Shown here: positions 16,150 to 27,795 of the stretch, piece after piece
How the letters are laid out: each line of letters starts with the position of its first letter
Numbering within the stretch: the first letter of the stretch is position 1
Source: Clostridia bacterium
Lineage (GTDB): Bacteria > Bacillota > Clostridia > Christensenellales > Aristaeellaceae
NCBI GenBank assembly: GCA_030537395.1
Contig: JAUNMW010000004.1
Coordinates: 1-51,333 of the forward strand
Length of the DNA: 51,333 nt
Direction: 5' to 3'
Translations under genes and position numbers: made by a program
Notes under the pieces: model-generated
Database searches by the model: none
What the model was told of the DNA's origin: nothing
Seen by the model: only the letters and a program-made list of their open reading frames with translations

Positions 16150-17241
16150 ATGAATTACCACGCTCAATCCGATATCAAGCGTCTGGATCGATTGCACGCG
16201 CTGGAAAAAGAACTACCCCTCGTTTGCACAGATTTCTTTCGTTCCGTTTCTCAAACGACCAGTACCCTGACCCGTCTGGCTTATGCTTATGACTTCCGTT
16301 TGTTTTTTCAATACTTGAATAGAGAGAATCCTTTTTTTGCAGATATCGAACCAAGATTTATGACGGATAAGCATTTGCGCATGATTCAAAAGCGTGATAT
16401 CGATGGATATCAAGAATATTTGATGCAATATTATGTGACGGATGAAGCCACCGGAGAATCCACAGTGATTCAGAATCATGAGCTGGGCATTATGCGGAAA
16501 CTATGCTCACTTCGGTCTCTTTTTGAATATTTGTTTAAAAATAGTCATATTGAGGCCAATATTGCCACATTGGTAACGCTTCCCAAACTGCACGATAAAC
16601 CTATCTTGCGCCTGGAGCAGGATGAAATGCAGAAAATGCTGGATACTGTGGCTTCCGGCGAAGGATTGACCAAAGCCCAGCAGCGCTATCTAAACTTCAC
16701 CAGAACACGGGACACGGCTATGCTGCTGCTGTTTTTAGGTACCGGAATCCGCGTCAGTGAATGCGTCGGGCTGGATATTGACGATTTGGACTTTGATATG
16801 AACGCCTTTTTGGTAACCCGAAAAGGCGGCGATCAAAGCATTTTGTATTTCCCGGATCAGGTTGCCGACGCCCTGCAGGCTTACCTGGTAGAGCGAAACA
16901 AAATACAGCCGCTGGAAGGTCACGAAAACGCGCTGTTTTTGTCGCTTCAAAAACGCCGTATGACCCAGCGAGCCGTAGAAAACATGGTCAAGAAATACGC
17001 GCTTGTGGCCGCCCCGCTGAAAAAACGCATCAGCCCCCACAAACTGCGCAGCACTTTTGGCACCAATCTATATCAGGAAACAGGTGATATTTATCTGGTA
17101 GCCGATGTGCTTGGGCACTCGGATGTAAACACAACGCGCCGCCACTACGCAGCCATGTCCGACGCCAACAAGCGCAAAGCCTCCCGGATGGTACCGCTGC
17201 CCAAAACAGACTTTTCCGATGAGGGGTCCAAAGATCAGTGA
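16150..17241 (+). CDS. Tyrosine recombinase, Xer-like
   Basis: 363 residues from ATG 16150. The C-terminal catalytic set is complete: Arg in GTGIRVSECVG, Lys in TRKGG, HKLR in ISPHKLRSTF, His in LGHSDVNTTRRHY and the Tyr of RRHYAAM. An N-terminal SAM-like domain (LTRLAYAYDFRLFFQYL) precedes it. A TTG at 16138 has a better ribosome site (GAGG, 8 nt) and is an alternative start; the frame is open to 16093. No phage genes are nearby and the gene sits between a metabolic operon and lexA, which favours a chromosomal Xer-type role over a prophage integrase. Confidence 0.85.
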   Translation: MNYHAQSDIKRLDRLHALEKELPLVCTDFFRSVSQTTSTLTRLAYAYDFRLFFQYLNRENPFFADIEPRFMTDKHLRMIQKRDIDGYQEYLMQYYVTDEATGESTVIQNHELGIMRKLCSLRSLFEYLFKNSHIEANIATLVTLPKLHDKPILRLEQDEMQKMLDTVASGEGLTKAQQRYLNFTRTRDTAMLLLFLGTGIRVSECVGLDIDDLDFDMNAFLVTRKGGDQSILYFPDQVADALQAYLVERNKIQPLEGHENALFLSLQKRRMTQRAVENMVKKYALVAAPLKKRISPHKLRSTFGTNLYQETGDIYLVADVLGHSDVNTTRRHYAAMSDANKRKASRMVPLPKTDFSDEGSKDQ

Positions 17242-17417
17242 GAGTCTTTGTTGTTTTCTTCAGGCAGAATCACTTTGTCGATCAAAATGGAACGATATTC
17301 GTCATCCCCGTTAACGCACTTCATGCAGTTATCGCAGATTTTATCCGGGTCCAGGTCGCAGCGATCACATTCGCCGCATTCGATGCAGTCCCGATCATAC
17401 AGCACACATTTTTTCAT
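17235..17417 (-). CDS. Cysteine-rich mini-protein, putative metal or Fe-S binder
   Basis: 60 residues starting MKKCVLYDRDCIECGECDRC with GGGGGA upstream. Eight cysteines in the first 35 residues come as C-IECGEC-DRC then CDNCMKC, an arrangement that could hold iron-sulphur or zinc. The tail is acidic. The function is unknown to me, though similar mini-proteins are common in Clostridia. It converges with the recombinase and overlaps its 3' end by 7 nt. Confidence 0.72.
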   Translation of the reverse strand: MKKCVLYDRDCIECGECDRCDLDPDKICDNCMKCVNGDDEYRSILIDKVILPEENNKDSH

Positions 17418-17469
17418 TCCAGTGTCCCCCGTTCTTGTACTTTTTTTCTGAAATCGCTTCTTCTTTCCC

Positions 17470-17498
17470 TTGCCAAACACTTGTTTGCCTGGTATAAT
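17470..17498 (+). promoter_or_regulatory. lexA promoter with LexA operator
   Basis: TTGCCA (17470-17475), 17-nt spacer, TATAAT (17493-17498). The palindrome CAAACACTTGTTTG (17474-17487) lies between the two boxes and resembles the Gram-positive LexA site GAACNNNNGTTC, so LexA would block its own promoter. Confidence 0.78.
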
Positions 17499-17535
17499 AC
17501 ATATGAAATATCTTTGAAATGGATGGTGCAGCGCT

Positions 17536-18159
17536 ATGCCCAGGAGGCCCAATGGTGAAACTCAACAACGCATCCTGGAATACATTGAGAATTATATAGA
17601 AGAAAACGGCTATCCGCCTTCTGTGCGCGAAATCGGTCAGGCGGTGGATTTAAAATCCACTTCCACTGTTCATGGGCATCTGAATCGGCTTGAAAAAAAG
17701 GGGCTGCTGCATCGAAAAGCCATGAAGCCCCGCACGATCGACGTGAGCCGGGAAGAAAAGCCGCAGATGGTGAAGCTGCCTCTGCTTGGCAAGGTGGCTG
17801 CCGGTGTGCCCATTTTGGCTGAGGAAAATGCGGAAGGCTATATGCAGCTTCCGGAAACCATGGTTGGCCATGGAGAACACTTTATTTTGGAAATACGCGG
17901 CGACAGCATGATTACAGCCGGGATCATGAATGGCGACTTCGTTGTGGTCAAACGGCAGCAAACAGCCCAGAACGGTGAAATCGTCATTGCAATGATCGAT
18001 GATGAGGCCACATGCAAGCGTTATTTCAAGGAACCCGACCGAATCCGGCTTCAGCCGGAGAATCCCCGTATGCGTCCCTTTTTCGCCCGCGCTGTCACCA
18101 TTCTGGGAAAAGTCGTAGCGGTTTATCGGGTTTACAACGGGAATTATAAAAAAGCGTAA
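17536..18159 (+). CDS. lexA: LexA repressor
   Basis: 207 residues, typical length. The N-terminal winged helix (YPPSVREIGQAVDLKSTSTV) reads DNA. The self-cleavage bond is Ala89-Gly90 in KVAAGVPI; the serine is Ser124 (RGDSMITAGI) and the lysine is Lys162 (EATCKRYF). RecA-activated self-cleavage would release the SOS genes. The ribosome site before ATG 17536 is weak (GGATGG). The promoter carries its own operator. Confidence 0.96.
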   Translation: MPRRPNGETQQRILEYIENYIEENGYPPSVREIGQAVDLKSTSTVHGHLNRLEKKGLLHRKAMKPRTIDVSREEKPQMVKLPLLGKVAAGVPILAEENAEGYMQLPETMVGHGEHFILEIRGDSMITAGIMNGDFVVVKRQQTAQNGEIVIAMIDDEATCKRYFKEPDRIRLQPENPRMRPFFARAVTILGKVVAVYRVYNGNYKKA

Positions 18160-18182
18160 TCCATTCCGCAGCGATAGCGAAA

Positions 18183-18216
18183 CGTCCCGGGCGTAAGCCA
18201 TCGGGACGCTTTTTCT
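18183..18216 (+). terminator. lexA terminator
   Basis: CGTCCCG (18183-18189) and CGGGACG (18202-18208) form a stem followed by CTTTTTCTTTT. Confidence 0.82.
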
Positions 18217-18271
18217 TTTGTGCCCTGCGGCTGATGCTCCAGCAAGAGCAACAACCATGCAGTTCTTATGC

Positions 18272-18612
<341 letters not shown>

Positions 18613-18618
18613 AAATGA

Positions 18619-18647
18619 ATTATAACGCCATTTTGTCCTTTCGTCAA
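18619..18647 (-). promoter_or_regulatory. rnpB promoter
   Basis: Minus strand: TTGACG (18642-18647), 17-nt spacer, TATAAT (18619-18624). It predicts a transcript start at about 18612, the start of helix P1. Confidence 0.85.
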
Positions 18648-18682
18648 TATAAAACGATCAAACAAAGCTTGGCTTTTGGCTT

Positions 18683-18725
18683 CATCAAAATTATATTTTA
18701 TTATTTACATCAAAATTATATTTAT
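18683..18725. repeat. Two 16-nt direct repeats
   Basis: CATCAAAATTATATTT occurs at 18683 and again at 18708 (period 25), between the divergent rnpB and mgtC promoters. It could be a binding site or simple AT-rich duplication. Confidence 0.6.
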
Positions 18726-18736
18726 TAATCAATGTA

Positions 18737-18765
18737 TTGAATTTTTGCTTTGATTGTGATAAAAT
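18737..18765 (+). promoter_or_regulatory. Promoter of the mgtC-like gene
   Basis: TTGAAT (18737-18742), 17-nt spacer, TAAAAT (18760-18765). It gives a leader of roughly 130 nt before the GTG start. Confidence 0.62.
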
Positions 18766-18781
18766 GTATAAGAAGTGAGAT

Positions 18782-18855
18782 GTGGTATTTATACATATTC
18801 TATAAATATCACCAAAACATAATCACGTTCCGCGTTTGGAACATACGATAGTATG
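18782..18855 (+). promoter_or_regulatory. Hairpin-rich 5' leader of the mgtC-like gene
   Basis: Three stem-loops follow one another: GTGGTATTTATA with TATAAATATCAC (18782-18812), GTTCC with GGAAC (18827-18842), and CATAC with GTATG (18842-18855). The last two share a base, so they may compete. I do not recognise a known riboswitch class. Confidence 0.5.
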
Positions 18856-18903
18856 CGCAAGACTGAACGCAGGGTTACCCGTACAATGATGGAGGTGTTT
18901 TTC

Positions 18904-19623
18904 GTGTTTTTTGAAATGATGAGCCAGCACATTGATTTCTTGCAGTACATAGAGTTTTTTATCCGTATCCTGATTGCTTGTGTATGCGGCGCTGCTATTG
19001 GCATTGAAAGAAGCCGCCGCCTGAAAGAAGCAGGGGTCCGAACGCATTTGCTGGTTTCCTGCACAGCCGCATTGGCTATGATTATCTCGAAATATGCGTT
19101 TTCGGACATTGCTGGTCAGGATGACATATGGGGAACCGATGGCGCAGACCCTGCGCGTATTGCCGCGCAAGTTATCAGCGCCATAAGCTTCTTATGCGCC
19201 GGCGTTATATTCAAGCAAGGTTCTGCAGTCAAGGGGCTTACTACAGCCGCGGGTCTGTGGGCTACAGCGGCTATTGGCATGGCGCTGGGCGCCGGTATGC
19301 TGGTACTTGGTATTTTTGTTACAATTGTCGTCCTTTTGATTCAAATCATCATGCACCGTTTGCCAATCCTCAATGATTTATATCAAAACAATTTTATCGA
19401 AATCACCGTTGAGGACGATACAGGCTTCCGGAGCGCGTTGACAAAACAGCTGAATATCTGGCATGCCCAAGTATTGGAAACCAGTATAACCCATAATCAG
19501 GACGGCACGACTTCCTATTCCTTGATGGTGAAAATGAACAACAATGTAAGCAATGATGACTTTTTCGCTTTCCTGGAGCAGAACAGCAACGTATCTTCCT
19601 TCCGCCAGACAACGAATGGTTAA
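18904..19623 (+). CDS. MgtC/SapB family membrane protein
   Basis: 239 residues. GAAIGIERSRRLKEAGVRTH is the hallmark of the MgtC family, followed by four further membrane segments (through AIGMALGAGMLVLGIFVTIVV) and a C-terminal ACT-like soluble domain. Such proteins are linked to Mg2+ limitation and ATP synthase control in some bacteria. GTG 18904 is chosen because GGAGGTG ends 6 nt upstream; an ATG at 18853 is in frame but falls in a leader hairpin. It lies next to, and converges with, the ATP synthase operon. Confidence 0.86.
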   Translation: MFFEMMSQHIDFLQYIEFFIRILIACVCGAAIGIERSRRLKEAGVRTHLLVSCTAALAMIISKYAFSDIAGQDDIWGTDGADPARIAAQVISAISFLCAGVIFKQGSAVKGLTTAAGLWATAAIGMALGAGMLVLGIFVTIVVLLIQIIMHRLPILNDLYQNNFIEITVEDDTGFRSALTKQLNIWHAQVLETSITHNQDGTTSYSLMVKMNNNVSNDDFFAFLEQNSNVSSFRQTTNG

Positions 19624-19655
19624 AACTTTTGAAACGGCTGAATGCAGTAAACAAT

Positions 19656-19704
19656 AAAAATGCCTGCCGAATATGCTTGAAACGTTCGGCAGGCGTTTTT
19701 ATTG
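19656..19704. terminator. Bidirectional terminator between mgtC-like gene and atp operon
   Basis: ATGCCTGCCGAA pairs with TTCGGCAGGCGT, with an A-run before and T-run after, so it works on both strands. Confidence 0.85.
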
Positions 19705-19774
19705 ATACTTTTCAATAACCACAAGGAATAAGAAAAGCCATCCATGTTTTAAAACCATAAAAGATTTGGAATGT

Positions 19775-19854
19775 TTTTTCGTTCTGGTGTAGCTGAACGC
19801 AGGAAAACGCAGCAGTGCCGCATTGACCAAAGCAGTATGAACCAGAACGAAAAA
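19775..19854. repeat. 14-bp inverted repeat with 52-nt interior
   Basis: TTTTTCGTTCTGGT (19775-19788) is the exact reverse complement of ACCAGAACGAAAAA (19841-19854). It lies in the gene-free stretch 19705-19889 between the shared terminator and atpC. No open frame fills it and no T-run follows the right arm, so its role is unknown; a small RNA or remnant mobile element is possible. Confidence 0.7.
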
Positions 19855-19889
19855 TACGCCCAAAGCTGATATGATTTGAGAAGAAGATA

Positions 19890-20291
19890 CTATCCTTTCA
19901 CGCGGATTCGGGTCATGGCACGCTTTAGTCGGGCTTCGGCAACTTTGAAATCCCGATCCTCGCGTTTCATGGAATGCAGCATCTCTTGTGCACTGCTCTC
20001 CGCACGCTGCGCCCGTTCCAGGTCAATATCATCTTCCCATTCATAAGTGATGGCAATTACCTTGACCTGATTATCATGTACGCTGAGCATTCCTCCGTTA
20101 CAGGCAGCCGATCGCGTTTTTCCTTCTCCATCCGTCACTTTCGCTTCGCCGATAGCCAGCGGTACAGCGTAATCGATATGATGCGGCAAAATGCATACGT
20201 CTCCGTTGATGGTACGCACAATGATCTTTTCCGCTTCACCATCATAAGCAATCCGGTCAGGAGTCACGATTTGCAAATGGAATGTGGACAT
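19890..20291 (-). CDS. atpC: F1Fo ATP synthase epsilon subunit
   Basis: 133 residues. The N-terminal beta-sandwich (FHLQIVTPDRIAYDGEAEKI, then HHIDYAVPLAIGEAKV) and a C-terminal two-helix part (LERAQRAESSAQEMLH) match epsilon. It sits in the central stalk, couples rotation and can inhibit hydrolysis. Last gene of the operon, 2 nt after atpD. Confidence 0.95.
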   Translation of the reverse strand: MSTFHLQIVTPDRIAYDGEAEKIIVRTINGDVCILPHHIDYAVPLAIGEAKVTDGEGKTRSAACNGGMLSVHDNQVKVIAITYEWEDDIDLERAQRAESSAQEMLHSMKREDRDFKVAEARLKRAMTRIRVKG

Positions 20292-20293
20292 CG

Positions 20294-22611
<2,318 letters not shown>

Positions 22612-22623
22612 GGGCTTGCCTCC

Positions 22624-24141
22624 TTATTTCTTGGATTTGAGAAAATCCTGGGTGAAACCGTCCAAGGCATTTTTCAGCTTTTCTTCCGTTTCGGAGGTCA
22701 GCAGGCCTGTTTCCCGGATCGCATCCAGCACATCGGCGTGCTGGGATTCCATGCGGTGATACAGGTTTTCTTCGTAATCCGCCACATCCTTCACTTCCAC
22801 GTCCTTCAAATAGTCGTGCGTGACGGCGTAAAAGATGCAGACCTGGTTTTCCACAGCGACGGGATGATTGCGGTTTTGCTTGAGCACTTCCACAATGCGC
22901 GCGCCCTGGGCCAGACGGGCTTTGGTGTCCGCGTCCAGATCAGAGCCGAACTGGGCGAAGGATTGCAATTCGCGATACTGGCTGTAGAGCAGTTTCAAGC
23001 TGCCAGCCACTTTCTTCATGGCTTTGATCTGCGCGTCGCCACCCACGCGGCTGACGGAAATGCCGGGATCAATGGCAGGCATAATACCGCTGTGGAATAA
23101 TTCTGTTTCCAGGAAAATCTGGCCGTCGGTGATGGAAATCACGTTGGTGGGGATATAGGCGGATACGTCGCCGGCCTGGGTCTCGATGATTGGCAGGGCG
23201 GTAATGGAGCCGCCGCCGTACTTGGCATCCACCCGAGCGGCACGTTCCAGCAAACGGCTGTGCAGATAGAATACGTCGCCGGGATAAGCTTCACGTCCCG
23301 GAGGACGGCGTATCAGCAGGGACAGCGCGCGGTACGCCACGGCATGCTTGCTCAAATCGTCGTAGATGATCAGCACATCCTTGCCCTGATCCATGAAATA
23401 TTCCGCCATAGCGCAGCCGGAGTAAGGCGCGATATACTGCAGGGGCGCAAGCTCGCTGGCGGAAGCGCTGACGACAGTAGTGTATTCCATAGCGCCCGCC
23501 GCTTCCAGGGTATCCACCAGCTGTGCCACGGTAGACATTTTCTGACCGATGGCCACATAAATGCAGATGACGTTTTTGCCCTTCTGGTTGATGATGGTAT
23601 CCTGAGCGATCACCGTTTTGCCGGTCTGGCGGTCACCGATGATCAATTCACGCTGGCCGCGCCCGATCGGGATCATGCTGTCAATAGCCTTGATACCGGT
23701 CTGCAGGGGCACAGACACCTTTTTCCGCTGGATAATACCGGGAGCGTTGCGTTCAATGGGCCGCATTTCTTTGGTATCGATGGGCCCTTTGCCGTCAATG
23801 GGCTGACCCAGGGAATTGACCACGCGGCCAATCATGGCTTCGCCCACGGGAACAGATACCACCTGTCCCGTGCGTTCCACGGTGTCCCCTTCCCGGATGC
23901 CCTCATCCGTGCCCAACATAACGATGGCCACAGAGTTTTCCTCCAGGTTCAGGGCCATGCCGTATTCCCCATTGGGGAATTTCACCAGTTCATTGGCCAT
24001 GCACTGATCCAGGCCGGTAGCGCGGGCGATGCCGTCGCCGATCATGATGATGGTGCCGGTATCGCTCTGGGAAATTTTATTGCTGTAATGCTTGATCTGT
24101 TCTTTGATCAGCTTGGAGATTTCTTCGGGCCTCAATTGCAC
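22624..24141 (-). CDS. atpA: F1Fo ATP synthase alpha subunit
   Basis: 505 residues, with GDRQTGKT as P-loop and the alpha-type signature [17 protein letters not shown]. It binds non-exchanging nucleotide and shapes the catalytic sites with beta. The start codon is GTG at 24141 ([12 protein letters not shown]). Confidence 0.98.
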   Translation of the reverse strand: MQLRPEEISKLIKEQIKHYSNKISQSDTGTIIMIGDGIARATGLDQCMANELVKFPNGEYGMALNLEENSVAIVMLGTDEGIREGDTVERTGQVVSVPVGEAMIGRVVNSLGQPIDGKGPIDTKEMRPIERNAPGIIQRKKVSVPLQTGIKAIDSMIPIGRGQRELIIGDRQTGKTVIAQDTIINQKGKNVICIYVAIGQKMSTVAQLVDTLEAAGAMEYTTVVSASASELAPLQYIAPYSGCAMAEYFMDQGKDVLIIYDDLSKHAVAYRALSLLIRRPPGREAYPGDVFYLHSRLLERAARVDAKYGGGSITALPIIETQAGDVSAYIPTNVISITDGQIFLETELFHSGIMPAIDPGISVSRVGGDAQIKAMKKVAGSLKLLYSQYRELQSFAQFGSDLDADTKARLAQGARIVEVLKQNRNHPVAVENQVCIFYAVTHDYLKDVEVKDVADYEENLYHRMESQHADVLDAIRETGLLTSETEEKLKNALDGFTQDFLKSKK

Positions 24142-24181
24142 TGTATCACCGCTTTCAATCCGCTTCCATGCCGAGTTTTTC

Positions 24182-24715
24182 TCATTCCTCGCTCATGGTC
24201 TGTTTTATAGCCGTCAGGCGGCTCCTTACGGTATTATCATACCGTTTGCCGTCCATGTTCAGCAGCACGCCGCCCATAACGGATGGATCGATCTTTTCCT
24301 TGATCTCGATTTCTTTGCCGGTCATTTGCCGCAGCCGGGCAATCAGCTGCTTGCGCTGAGTATCATTCAGGGGCTTGGCAGTTGTTACTTCAGCCACTGC
24401 CACCTGATGATCCCGGTTATAGCAGTCCTGATAGGCGGATACGCATTCGGAGAATTCATGAATGGAACCGCGCTCCACCAATATTTTGATGAAATTCAGC
24501 ACATATTCATGCACCTGTCCGGTGAATGCCGCATCGGCGATGGCAACCCTTTCTTCCTTGCTGAGCGTCATATTGCCGAGCAGTTTTACAAAATCTTCGT
24601 TCTCACGAAAAATCTGCCTCAGGGACAAAAGCTCCTTCTGCACATCCAGATCGATTTTTTCTTCAGCGCAAAGGGCATACAGTCCTTCGCCATATTCTCT
24701 GCCGAATTCCGTCAC
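24182..24715 (-). CDS. atpH: F1Fo ATP synthase delta subunit
   Basis: 177 residues. Helical N-terminal domain ([19 protein letters not shown]) and the family C-terminal signature [20 protein letters not shown]. It connects F1 to the b subunits. The GTG start overlaps the atpF stop (GTGA), showing translational coupling. Confidence 0.93.
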   Translation of the reverse strand: MTEFGREYGEGLYALCAEEKIDLDVQKELLSLRQIFRENEDFVKLLGNMTLSKEERVAIADAAFTGQVHEYVLNFIKILVERGSIHEFSECVSAYQDCYNRDHQVAVAEVTTAKPLNDTQRKQLIARLRQMTGKEIEIKEKIDPSVMGGVLLNMDGKRYDNTVRSRLTAIKQTMSEE

Positions 24716-25215
24716 GGCTGTTCACCAACATTCTGAATGAATTCGTCAACGAACCCGTCATAATCTTTCTGACTGATTTCGCGCTCCACTACCTTGGAAG
24801 CGATATCCACCGCCAAGCCGGAAATCTCATTTCGGACATCTTTCAGCATCTGCTTTTTCTGCTGCTCAATTTCAGCTTCGGCCTTTTGCTTTACATGGCT
24901 GGCCTGATTATTGGCTTCCGCTACGATTTCGTCGCTCTTGCGCTGAGCGGCCTGTGTGGCGTTTTTGATCATTGCATCCGCTTCCTGACGGGCGTCAGCC
25001 AGATGCTGTTCATATTCCTGCTTCATCTGGTTTGCGGTGTTTCGGCTTTCGTCAGCATCGGAATAAATCTTTTCCACCTGACTTTGCCTTTCGTTCATCA
25101 CATTCTGAACGCGCTTGAACAGGAATTTTTTGATGATCAAATAAATCAAAAGCAGGTTGAGCAGGGAAATCAGTATATTCCATACATTGATGGATATAAT
25201 ATCCAATGACTGCAT
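24712..25215 (-). CDS. atpF: F1Fo ATP synthase b subunit
   Basis: 167 residues. One N-terminal membrane helix (VWNILISLLNLLLIYLIIKK) and a long charged coiled coil. It forms the outer stalk. Overlaps atpH by 4 nt. Confidence 0.93.
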   Translation of the reverse strand: MQSLDIISINVWNILISLLNLLLIYLIIKKFLFKRVQNVMNERQSQVEKIYSDADESRNTANQMKQEYEQHLADARQEADAMIKNATQAAQRKSDEIVAEANNQASHVKQKAEAEIEQQKKQMLKDVRNEISGLAVDIASKVVEREISQKDYDGFVDEFIQNVGEQP

Positions 25216-25261
25216 CTTCTCAGCCTTTCTTGTAACGAATCAAAAACTAAGGATTCGTTGA

Positions 25262-25576
<315 letters not shown>

Positions 25577-25614
25577 TCAAATTTTTATGTAACGCGGGAA
25601 GCACCCGCCTTGCA

Positions 25615-26478
25615 TCAAGATAATTCTTCCTCCGGACCGGCTGTGGATACAAACATCATCGTCAGCATGGCGAAGATGAAGGCCTGCATGCAGCCGCTGA
25701 AAATATCGAAGTACAGCGAAAGCACGGCAGGCAAACCAACCTGCAGGAAGGGAATGCTGCCAAGAATGCCCGGTAGCGAGCCCAGCAGCATAGCAGACAA
25801 ACTGCGAAGCGCGTAGGCAATCAGCGCGGAAATGACCATACCGCTCATGACGTTGCCGTAATGACGGAAGGACATGGATAGGGGCGTCACAAATTCGCTG
25901 ATGATGTTCAGCGGCGCGAACACGAAAATGGGGCTGAAAAAGCTCTTGATGTATTCCCACAGACCGGCCTTCAGCTTCATGTGCGTGATCAGGATGAACA
26001 CCAGCAGCGCCCAGCCCAGCACGATATTGAAGTCCGAAGTGGGCGCGAAAAGCCCCAGCAAGCTGGAAAGGCTGGACAGAGCGGACAGCGCCAGGATCGC
26101 GGCCACAAAAGGCGCAAAATCCATAAACTTTGCCCCCATGTTGCTTCTGACCAGATTGCTCACCTTTTCCACGATCCATTCCGCGACCAACTGACGCTTG
26201 GAATTGGGAATAACCACAATTCCGTGGGTCAGGTACAGGCACAAACCCAGAACGGACAGAATGATCGCCCAGGAATTCACCTGAGCCTCTGTAATGGGCC
26301 ATTCCTGCAGAGGCATGGGAATGGTAAAGAAAATCTGCGCGCCGGAAATGACCACGCCATCCTCCAAGGGAGCATCAGGCGTTGTACAGACCTTGATTCC
26401 CATTGCCAGCACCAGCGGCAGAATGATCAGGAGCAGCAGAAGGGCATCTACCACCCGGAAATGGGTTTTATTCTCCAC
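25615..26478 (-). CDS. atpB: F1Fo ATP synthase a subunit
   Basis: 287 residues from GTG 26478, which lies 7 nt after the preceding gene's stop and 12 nt after GGAGG. A TTG at 26511 is in frame but overlaps atpI. Several membrane helices; the essential Arg is in LSMSFRHYGNVMSG. It forms the ion half-channels against the c ring. Confidence 0.93.
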   Translation of the reverse strand: MENKTHFRVVDALLLLLIILPLVLAMGIKVCTTPDAPLEDGVVISGAQIFFTIPMPLQEWPITEAQVNSWAIILSVLGLCLYLTHGIVVIPNSKRQLVAEWIVEKVSNLVRSNMGAKFMDFAPFVAAILALSALSSLSSLLGLFAPTSDFNIVLGWALLVFILITHMKLKAGLWEYIKSFFSPIFVFAPLNIISEFVTPLSMSFRHYGNVMSGMVISALIAYALRSLSAMLLGSLPGILGSIPFLQVGLPAVLSLYFDIFSGCMQAFIFAMLTMMFVSTAGPEEELS

Positions 26479-26485
26479 AGCGATG

Positions 26486-26956
26486 TTATGCCTCCTTCTG
26501 TTTGTTTGCAAATAAGCCTCTCAGGGCAAGCACAATACGGGGAAACAGCAAAGGGATCAGCGTAGATACGGGATGAAACTGCGGCAGCCATACACCCAGC
26601 GCTGCCACGCCGATCATCACCAGCATCCGCATGGTATAGGAAAGCCGCATGCGCTTTCCTCCCTGTATTGCCTCTTCACTGAGCGGTTCTTCCCGCTTTG
26701 CGTCCTCTTCCCCATCGTTTTCTTCGTTTTCTTCCCGGGGAGGAAGAATGGGCATGTCATCCGTAATCTTCTGTACCGTCAGCGCCATGAAAAAGAAATT
26801 TCCAATGGCCGCTCCGCTGCCCAGCAGCGCTCCCAGCAGCACCGTCAGATCAAACTGACGGGCAATCAGGAATACGGCGATCATCAGCACAGTCAATATG
26901 CCCACGCCAAGCGCCATTTTTTGGGTTTCCGCCTTTACGACGGGCTGAACCTTCAT
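26486..26956 (-). CDS. atpI: ATP synthase subunit I-like membrane protein
   Basis: 156 residues with four predicted membrane segments in two pairs (LGVGILTVLMIAVFLIA, LGALLGSGAAIGNFFFMAL; then YTMRMLVMIGVAALGVW and a last one). Between the pairs is an acidic insert (REENEENDGEEDAKREE) longer than usual. The position first in the atp operon and the fold fit AtpI, which helps c-ring assembly. Confidence 0.78.
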   Translation of the reverse strand: MKVQPVVKAETQKMALGVGILTVLMIAVFLIARQFDLTVLLGALLGSGAAIGNFFFMALTVQKITDDMPILPPREENEENDGEEDAKREEPLSEEAIQGGKRMRLSYTMRMLVMIGVAALGVWLPQFHPVSTLIPLLFPRIVLALRGLFANKQKEA

Positions 26957-26980
26957 GATTGCATTTTCCTCTTTAGACGC

Positions 26981-27701
<721 letters not shown>

Positions 27702-27750
27702 GCAAAATTTCCGGTCTTGTCGCTTTTTTCACAAGAGACGGGGAGCGATA

Positions 27751-27788
27751 TAAAAAGCGCGCTTTGTTTTGCAAAGATCGCGCTTTGA
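27751..27788 (-). terminator. Terminator of the envelope operon
   Basis: AAAGCGCG and CGCGCTTT form a stem with an inner CTTTG/CAAAG pair. On the minus strand TTTTTATA follows, just after the RCC1-gene stop. Confidence 0.82.
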
Positions 27789-27795
27789 AAAATCT

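Noticed and set aside
16150..17241. Prophage or integrative element integrase
   Set aside because: No other phage, conjugation or tRNA attachment feature lies around; neighbours are core genes.
19775..19854. Intrinsic terminator for atpC
   Set aside because: The long inverted repeat lacks a T-run after either arm, while a strong bidirectional terminator lies further on at 19656-19704.
23260..24210. 316-codon open frame antisense to atpA
   Set aside because: Shadow of the alpha subunit gene.
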